Positions 58,229-64,000 of a stretch of 64,000 nucleotides of DNA are shown here, piece after piece. The stretch lies in contig NZ_LR215039.1 in assembly GCF_900660675.1 (NCBI RefSeq), forward strand, positions 868,001-932,000, written 5' to 3'. Below the pieces are notes generated by a model, which ran no database searches, was not told where the DNA came from, and was given only the letters and a program-made list of their open reading frames with translations. This DNA comes from Mycoplasmopsis columboralis. Lineage in GTDB: Bacteria; Bacillota_I; Bacilli_A; Mycoplasmatales; Metamycoplasmataceae. Both the position numbers and the translations under genes were made by a program. Positions within the stretch are counted from its first letter, which is position 1, and each line of letters starts with the position of its first letter.

Positions 58229-58792
58229 ATGATTAATGTAAACGAATTTAAACCAGGTATCACATTTCAAGATGAAGGAGATATTTTTGTTGTTTTAGAA
58301 GCACAACACTCAAAACAAGGACGTGGACAAGCAAACGTTAAAGCAAAAGTAAAAAATCTAAGAACTGGTGCAACAACTATCAAATCTTACACTGGTGGAG
58401 ATAAAGTTAAACCAGCTCACATTGATAAAAGAAAAATGAACTATTTATATTCAGATGGAGAAAACATCATTTTAATGGATAACGAAACATACGAACAAAT
58501 TGAAATTCCAGTAAAAAATGTTGAATGAGAATTAAACTTTTTAACTGAAAATAGTGAAGTTCAAATTAGAAAATTCCAAGAAGAAGTCTTAGATGTAGAA
58601 TTACCAATTAATGTTGATATTAGAGTTGTTGAAGCCCCAGATGCCGTTAAAGGAAACACAACAACCAATCCACAAAAGAAAGTTATTTTAGAAACTGGTT
58701 TTGAAATTGAGACTCCAATGTTCATTAAAGAAAACGACATTATTACTGTTTCAACTGAAACTGGTAAATATGTTGGAAAAAGCAACAAATAA
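58229..58792 (+). CDS. efp: Translation elongation factor P with Arg at the modification site
   Basis: A 187-residue EF-P, which binds between the P and E sites and relieves ribosome stalling at polyproline. Three domains: KOW-like N domain (MINVNEFKPGITFQDEGDIF), central OB fold (KMNYLYSDGENIILMDNETYEQIEI) and C-terminal OB fold (VKGNTTTNPQKKVILETG). TGA at 58526 is Trp. The tip of the N-domain loop, where Bacillus has HVKPGKG with modified Lys32 and E. coli Lys34, reads HSKQGRG: Arg32 replaces the modified lysine. I recall Arg there in other mycoplasma EF-Ps too. Its stop overlaps the next start. Confidence 0.95.
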
Positions 58793-59100
58793 TGAACTGA
58801 ATTAATGTAACTTATAATTCTAATCAAACTTATATTGTTAAAGAGGAAGCTATTTTAGATGTTATCAACAATGTATTTAGCGAATTAAAACATTTAAAAT
58901 TAGTAAAAACACCAAGATTAAGCTTTGATGAAAATCACCTAGATTTAGAAATCTTTGTTGATGTTAAAATCAAAAAAAATAAAACTAAAGATACATATTC
59001 AGCAGTTAAACAGCTTGCTAATCAAATTGAAGAAGCAGTAAAAATTTTAATTGACAAAAAACCAAAAAACGTTCAAGTTTGTCTGTTGGACATAATCTAA
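58792..59100 (+). CDS. Asp23/Gls24-like small protein
   Basis: A 102-residue protein starting MNWINVTYNSNQTYIVKEEA, with an alpha-beta pattern ending in IEEAVKILIDKKPKNVQVCLLDI. The order helix (AILDVINNVFSEL), two strands (HLDLEIFVDVKIKK), helix (YSAVKQLANQIEEAV), strand (VQVCLLDI) fits the Asp23/Gls24 (YqhY-like) fold, which in Firmicutes often lies in translation or lipid-synthesis operons. Similarity by eye is modest. The ATG overlaps the efp stop by one base (TAATG), so the two are co-translated. Function of such proteins is poorly known. Confidence 0.6.
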
Positions 59101-59134
59101 AACAAAAAGCACTCAATGTAGTGCTTTTTGTTTA
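59101..59134. terminator. Bidirectional terminator between convergent genes
   Basis: Symmetric stem AACAAAAAGCACT/AGTGCTTTTTGTT with loop CAATGT. It serves the efp unit on the plus strand and the unknown gene ending at 59132 on the minus strand. Confidence 0.85.
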
Positions 59135-60283
59135 TGTTGTTGGGATGCTTTCAAAAGGCAAAATTGTTATTTTGCTTTTTGAACCTTTGGGAAAATTTGT
59201 TTTTACACTCTTGAAAGAATAATTAATTTTTAGTTTAATAGTTCTATCTGAATAAATTTTAGTAAGTGTCAAAACTTTAAATCAATAACTTGTTTTAACA
59301 AGACAATTCTGAGGATTAAAAATAGAGTTTTCTTTTAAAAAAACAAAGATGTTTTCGAGGATAATTTGTATTACTTTAGGATTATAAATAATTGAACGTT
59401 CATTTTTAGAAACTGGTAAATGTGGATATTTAAACAAAACGGATTTGCTAGCGAATTTAGATAGCTTCACCAATGATAAAATTTGATTGTTCACAAATAA
59501 TAGGGTCGAAGTATTTTTTAATATCGATTCCAAATCAAAAATGATTTTCATTTGAATTGCGAAAATTGTTTTTAAAAACCTTGCTTGATTTCGAATTGAA
59601 TTTAAATCTAACGTTTTGAAAATTAAAACAAATAACTCTCAATTGAATTTTTGTTTCTTTACCTTTTTGAAGGTTATTTGATCAATTAAAAAAAGTATTT
59701 GAATTTGTTGTGGAATAAACTTTAAAAGCTTTTGATAAATTTTTGATACTGAATTTAGATCAAAATTCGCTTTAGTTGTAAATAGATCTTTTATAATAAC
59801 CCCATCTAAATTGAAATTATTTTTTATAAATTCAATTAAGCTAGTAAAAACTTCTATTTGTGCTTCTGTTAAAAGGGTTTGAGAAGCGTGGTTGAATTTT
59901 TCTTTACCTAAGTGTTTATAAAAAGTAGTTAAATATTCAATGTTATCAAGATATTTGGTGTTTAAATTACTAAAAATCCATTTTGATAATGTTGCGTTTT
60001 GATAACTTAAGTTTCATCAAAATGCGATTTTATTAATTTTTAGAAATTCAATAAAATCAAAGAAAGTTTTGAGTTTATAAATAAACTCTTCATCAACAAA
60101 TTGCTTATTGTAATGATAATTAATTATAAAAGTAGCAATATCATTTAAAACAACTTTGACAGTTGTTTTATTCTTTAAAAGATCGTTTTTTAGTTGCTCA
60201 AAGTAGTTAAAAAAAGCCTTGTTATTTTCTTGATAGAAAAATTCATCATCTACAAATACAAAGTTTTTATCTAAGTTGTTCAT
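59132..60283 (-). CDS. Protein of unknown function downstream of holA
   Basis: A 383-residue open frame on the minus strand after reading TGA as Trp; I followed it codon by codon and saw no TAA or TAG. It begins MNNLDKNFVFVDDEFFYQEN, with AGGA nine bases upstream, and overlaps the holA stop by 17 nt, so it is translationally linked to holA. It is rich in Phe, Asn, Lys and Ile, without signal peptide, membrane helix or a motif I recognise. The Phe/Ile/Lys-rich helices could pack as a soluble helical protein. Placement at the end of a comEA-comEC-holA unit hints at DNA metabolism, but nothing in the sequence shows it. Confidence 0.7.
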
Positions 60284-61229
60284 TTTGTTGTTTTCCTATA
60301 AAGTGTTTTACTAAAAAGCTCTCAAAAATTGCTTCATTATCTATTGTTGATGATTTAAAAGAAGAATCTAGTTTAAGCAAATCTTCAATGATATTTTCAA
60401 TTTTGGTTAAAGAATATTTAGAAAGCAGTAAAGAAGCTTTTTTGATTCTAAATTCGTGTACTTTTAAAAAACTAGCTATTTTTGCATTATCTCAATTTAA
60501 GTTACGCAAATGATAAACCTTATTGGCTAAAATAAAGACGTTTGCCATTTGACTTATTAATGTATTAATGTCAATTCCTTCATATTTTTTTTGTTTATAT
60601 GCTTTTCAAATAACATTAAAATCATTTGATTCAAAAGCATTTGATAACCCAAAAGAATCATCTAATACATATTGACCAACTGACTTGTCAATTACTTCTT
60701 TAGTAATATCCCTAGTTTCAAGCAATAACTTATTGATTTCTTGCATTATTAACGTTAAGTTTTCAGGAAGTTTTTCTAATAGATACATCAAGTTTGATGG
60801 AGTAATATCTCCACCTTTGTTTTTAATGTAATTTACCAGTTGTTTAGGTAAATCTTTTTTAGGGATTTGCAAACATTTAAATACTTGGTTGTTTTTTTGA
60901 AGTAGTTGAGTTAACTCGTTTTCAGCAAGATCAAGCTTGCGAATAATAAACACAACTTCATTTGAGTTTGGTTGATTTGCTTGCAACAAAAGTTGATTTA
61001 GAAAGTCTTTTTGCTCACTTGAAAGTTTTTTAGTCAAAAATAGATCGCAATTTTCAATTAATATTAGCTTATTTTGAGCAAATAAAGAATTACTATACAA
61101 ATGATCTAAAACTTGTGAATATTCAAATTTATCATTGAATACAATGATATTTTCCTCGGTGTATTTTTGTTTTATTTCTTTTACTTTTTCGTCAATAAAA
61201 AAGTTTTCATCCCCATAAATTAAAAACAT
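60267..61229 (-). CDS. holA: DNA polymerase III subunit delta
   Basis: A 320-residue clamp-loader subunit that opens the beta sliding clamp. The N terminus MFLIYGDENFFIDEKVKEIK matches the usual HolA start (fl.YG.e.flid..i..i), and LILIENCDLFLTKK, FIIRKLDLAENEL and QEINKLLLETRDITKEVIDK follow in the expected order; the C-terminal collar domain includes ILANKVYHLRNL. One TGA Trp has to be read near 60604. It lies directly after comEC, a gene order common in Firmicutes. ATG 61229 is six bases from a TATAAT (61236-61241) inside the end of comEC, so a separate leaderless transcript is possible. Confidence 0.88.
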
Positions 61230-61232
61230 GTT

Positions 61233-62474
61233 TTAATTATATAAAAATTTATTAGTTGCTTTTTGATTAGTTACTAATAATATTAATAATGCTGCAAGAT
61301 TAAGAAAAGATAATGTAGTTTTCAAGTATAAATTACTTACTTGAAATGAAATAAATAAACTTCATCTCATGAGAACTTCTGATATGTTTTTTAAAATAAA
61401 ATCATAAAAAATTACCACCGGCTTAATTCACCATAAAAATACTAAACTAACTACGTAAAATTCAATAAGTGGGCTTAAAAAGAGCATAAACAAAAAAGAC
61501 AATGGGTAAAATTCAAATCTAAAAAGTAACACTAACAAAGTTGAAAACATTCAAGTTTTAAAATATTTTTTAAAAGCCTTTTTATTTCATTGTCACTGTT
61601 CATTGTTTTCAAACAAATATAAAAAACCACTTAATAAAAATGTGAATCAATACCCAATTTCTGTAACAAATCAGGGATTAATTATTAACACAAATCCAGC
61701 AACAATTATTAAAAATTTGGTTTTATCAACATTTATATTTTTAACACTAGCAAATTGGTATATCTCAATTAATAAGATCAGAAAAAATGATTTTACTGCT
61801 GATATGTTTCAGTTACACATGGCAAAATAAATGCTTAAAAATAATAAAGATCCAAAAATTTTTAGTTTTGTTTTTCCGAAGATAAATTTAAAAATCACAT
61901 AAATAATATTAAAATGAAAACCACTTAAAACTACTAAATGTATAACACCTAAAAACGAAAAGTTCTTCGAAAGATCCTCGCTTGTATAACCAAAAATAAG
62001 TGGCATGATCGTATTTTGAAATTCTTTGTAATTAAATAATTCTAAATTAAAGAAGCTACTTTTTAAAGAATTGCTAACATTTAAAATTTCATTTACTTGA
62101 ATTTGATAATATATTCCTTTGTTTAAAAAGAAGTCGAATTTAGAATCTAAAAAAGTCACTTTTCCTTTTAAATAAATTCACTCATTAATTTTAATTTCTT
62201 TGATATTTGTTTTATTTAGTAAAACAAAATCTCTTAAAAACGTATCTTGTAATATTGCTGAATTTTTATTAATTTGCTTAACCTTAAAAGTGTAAGTTGC
62301 AGTTCCAATTTGAATTGAATTTATTCATCATTTTCAGATCGCATAAATGCAAAACAGCACAATTAAAGCAAGAATTAATATTTTTGAATGTTTATATTTA
62401 TTAAAAAATAAAATCAGTGCACAACAAACAAACAGCAACAATTTTAATCATGAAAACAAAATAAGCAAAGACAT
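61233..62474 (-). CDS. comEC: ComEC-type DNA-uptake channel protein without nuclease domain
   Basis: About 413 residues, read through at least ten TGA Trp codons. Two N-terminal membrane helices (LLILFSWLKLLLFVCCALIL, ILILALIVLFCIYAI) are followed by an OB-like soluble part (TYTFKVKQINKNSAILQD, EWIYLKGKVTFLDSK) and then the competence domain: YTSEDLSKNFSFLGVIHLVV LSGFHFNII, the GxxHLxxxSGxH signature, followed by several more helices. ComEC moves single-stranded DNA across the membrane. Full-length ComEC is 700-800 residues with a C-terminal metallo-beta-lactamase domain; that part is missing here, since the frame ends just before holA. Start uncertain: ATG 62474 lacks an SD, and the open frame extends upstream into comEA with ATA codons. 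Confidence 0.82.
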
Positions 62475-62506
62475 AAATAGTGAAAAGCAAACAAAAGTTA
62501 TTATGT

Positions 62507-63001
62507 TTATTCCAGAAGGAGAAAGGTTTGCAATTTTTTTAAAGTGCTTTTTCCAATACCGGATATTTGTGCAATATCTTCTCATGTTGGTACCCCTTGC
62601 TTTTTATTTTTGTATTCCAAAATGGTTTTTATAACTCGTTTTGGAAGGTTTAAATGACGTAATTGTTTTTCGCTAGTTAAATCATTTCACTTTAACGATA
62701 AATTTTTATAAGGAACAAAAATGTCGCTTTTTAAGGGTGCTAGCGTGTTTAAATCAAATCCAGAAATATCGCTATTTGGTAATAATTTAACTGCGAAAAA
62801 CAATTGTCGGTAAGTTAGTGGATTTTTAGAGATGTGCACTCCTTCAAATGTAATAGCACCCGATACCGAATAAGTAAAGGATTCGCTTTTTGGTTTAAAA
62901 GATTCATTAGTGTTTTCTTGTTTATAAAAATAAACAATCACTAAAGGTATAACAACTAAAGGAATTCAAAACATTTGTTTGATTAATTTTGGTCATTTCA
63001 T
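62507..63001 (-). CDS. comEA: ComEA-type DNA-binding competence protein
   Basis: A 164-residue protein. A membrane helix follows a short basic N terminus (MKWPKLIKQMFWIPLVVIPL, then VIVYFY). Next is an SLBB-like beta-grasp domain: YSVSGAITFEGVHI, with DISGFDLNTLAPLKSDIFVPY matching the family's lNLA...DG..ivVP. The C terminus has a helix-hairpin-helix: LPKRVIKTILEYKNKKQGVPTW then EDIAQISGIGKSTLKKLQ, the ComEA double-stranded DNA receptor fold. It is membrane-anchored with the DNA-binding part outside. Two ATGs are possible; 63001 is in frame. TATTAT eight bases upstream and no SD suggest a leaderless message. Followed by comEC. Confidence 0.85.
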
Positions 63002-63009
63002 TTGTTTTG

Positions 63010-63015
63010 ATAATA
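63010..63015 (-). promoter_or_regulatory. Candidate -10 element of the comEA-comEC-holA unit
   Basis: TATTAT on the minus strand, eight bases before ATG 63001. Confidence 0.4.
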
Positions 63016-63077
63016 AAAAATACTAAATTAAAAATTAAAAAAAGAATAATGACACTAAAAATCTCTGTTTTTAATTG

Positions 63078-63086
63078 TGGTAAAAT
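63078..63086 (+). promoter_or_regulatory. rnpB promoter, extended -10
   Basis: TGGTAAAAT: -10 hexamer TAAAAT at 63081-63086 with an upstream TG; transcription would start near 63093, at the first base of the P1 helix. Confidence 0.55.
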
Positions 63087-63092
63087 ATTAAA

Positions 63093-63366
63093 GCATCGGC
63101 CAGCAGCTGCATTTGCAGAGGAAAGTCCGTGCTAGCACCGCCTGAGATGGTGGTAGTGATCACGTTAGGTCTAATAAACCTAAGCCTAGACGACTAGTGC
63201 CACAGAGACGAGAAATGTGAAACGCGGTAAACTCCGTGAGTTAGAAACCCAAATTATGGTAGGGGAACTTTGATAGGGAATTGAACCAATTCAGAGAACA
63301 TATTATATATGTTAGATAAATTGCTGGCGCTGCTTTTAGCAGAACAGAACACGGCTTATAGATGTA
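63093..63366 (+). ncRNA. rnpB: RNase P RNA
   Basis: The catalytic RNA of RNase P, which trims the 5' leader of pre-tRNAs. The universal P4 core is present: GAGGAAAGTCCGTGCTAGCAC near 63119-63139 at the 5' side and ACAGAACACGGCTTATAGATG near 63345-63364 at the 3' side, along with the CRII-CRIII-like AAACGCGGTAAACTCC and GGTAGGGGAAC blocks. The ends GCATC/GATGT pair as P1. Length of about 274 nt is short but normal for the Mollicutes B type. Ends are set from P1 and the terminator, so they may be off by a few bases. Confidence 0.93.
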
Positions 63367-63392
63367 AAAAACAGAGATTTCTCTGTTTTTTT
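63366..63392 (+). terminator. Terminator of rnpB
   Basis: Stem AAAAACAGAG/CTCTGTTTTT with loop ATTT and a T run. Confidence 0.9.
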
Positions 63393-63396
63393 AATT

Positions 63397-63423
63397 AAAA
63401 AAAGTAATCTCAAAGAGATTACT
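63397..63423 (-). terminator. Terminator of the DUF3137-like gene
   Basis: On the minus strand stem AGTAATCTC/GAGATTACT with a three-base loop followed by seven T residues; the hairpin overlaps the stop codon. Confidence 0.85.
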
Positions 63424-64000
63424 AATCTAAGTATAATGGAATATAACTAAAGCAAAGTAAATAATAAAAACTATAAACATCTAACAAAATATCTTTATAA
63501 AATCCTAAAGCTACTTGTGAAGGATCTGATGTAATTGTGGTGTCAATACGCATAAAACCTTTTTTACCGTTAAAATCATATGTGAGCGAATTTTGTTCTG
63601 GATCAGTTTGCAAAGTGAATTTGGCAAAATGAGTATATCCATTATCATATGAACGTTTAACAAGAAGTTGTTGAACATATGGTGTAAAGGTTTTGAAAAT
63701 ATCTTGGCGATCGAAAGCTCTTAGTGCAAAAGTACGGTTAAATTGTTCATCTTCAAGTTGAATGGTATTTTGAAATTTTCTAAAAAGTTTAATTCCTGAA
63801 ACACCTTCATTTGATAAAGATCAAGAAAATTGTTTTTCTTTTAATGCTTGTGTGTAAATTTTAATTAATCCTCTAAAAACATTCACGGTTTCAACTCTGT
63901 CTTTACGATGAACTTCATATTGTCAATGCAAGAAGTAATATTCGACTGGAAATTTATTATCAATTAATCATGAACCTATTTTTTCATAACTTACTAATGT
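63422..64000 (-). CDS. DUF3137-like protein, C-terminal part
   Basis: The 3' end of a minus-strand gene that continues beyond the window; 192 residues are visible with TGA as Trp. Features: TVNVFRGLIKIYTQ, IKLFRKFQNTIQLEDEQFNRTFALRA, then FDRQDIFKTFTPYVQQLLVK. The sequence FxxxFxxxxLEDExFNxxFxVxaxD then yLTP is what I remember of the DUF3137 family of mycoplasma and other bacteria, whose members usually carry two membrane helices further upstream. Function unknown. The last 20 residues (YKDILLDVYSFYYLLCFSYI) are hydrophobic and aromatic. Confidence 0.65.

Noticed and set aside
61603-62634. Plus-strand ORFs of 75 and 95 codons (61603-61830, 62347-62634)
   Set aside because: Antisense to comEC and comEA, whose minus-strand frames carry recognisable family motifs.

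Overview
The window is AT-rich DNA from a mycoplasma (class Mollicutes). In-frame TGA codons must be read as tryptophan throughout, for example in atpA at 48921, in efp at 58526 and five times at the end of each giant gene. Gene content (lipoprotein, GA-type surface proteins, no cell-wall genes, compact operons, many genes without Shine-Dalgarno sites) agrees. I cannot name the species; the content suggests the hominis/synoviae side of the genus Mycoplasma in the broad sense.

Layout. 1-4955: end of an Upf1-like SF1 helicase gene, an overlapping ArsR-type regulator with a Cys/His tail, and gyrA. 5124-24052: two giant paralogous surface-protein genes in tandem (about 3,081 and 3,059 residues). 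24242-25956, minus strand: an RsuA-family pseudouridine synthase and a frameshifted lipoprotein gene. 26054-43847: a third giant gene of about 5,875 residues. 43967-45268, minus strand: pgi. 45441-52443: complete F1Fo ATP synthase operon (atpI-B-E-F-H-A-G-D-C). 52492-53815: three overlapping two-helix membrane protein genes. 53881-57413: HAD hydrolase, EzrA-like coiled-coil protein, thiI. 57440-58028, minus strand: a tail-anchored small protein and tRNA-Leu/tRNA-Lys. 58229-59100: efp and an Asp23-like gene. 59132-63001, minus strand: a conserved-looking unknown, holA, comEC without its nuclease domain, and comEA. 63093-63366: RNase P RNA. 63422-64000, minus strand: C-terminal end of a DUF3137-like protein.

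The main interest is the giant surface-protein locus, about 36 kb of the 64 kb. All three proteins share one plan: an N-terminal signal segment without a lipobox cysteine, beta-type modules resembling mycoplasma lipoprotein-17/DUF1410 repeats, a long stalk of GA-like three-helix modules punctuated by Asn-Trp, and a C-terminal Trp-rich motif (SWWxCWWWYV) plus hydrophobic helix plus basic tail. Each gene is preceded by a 16-18 nt homopolymer ending about 150 nt before its start codon, which suggests phase-variable transcription. The first two genes are collinear over 6.9 kb at a constant 9,510 nt offset. The third carries a large expansion of the beta modules, about 29 tandem units of two alternating types.

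The rest is housekeeping, with points worth checking: two probable one-base frameshifts in A/T runs (lipoprotein gene, atpB start), several apparently leaderless genes, an EF-P with Arg at the modification-loop tip, and a comEA-comEC-holA DNA-uptake cluster. Protein family names come from reading motifs in the translated sequence, not from database searches.
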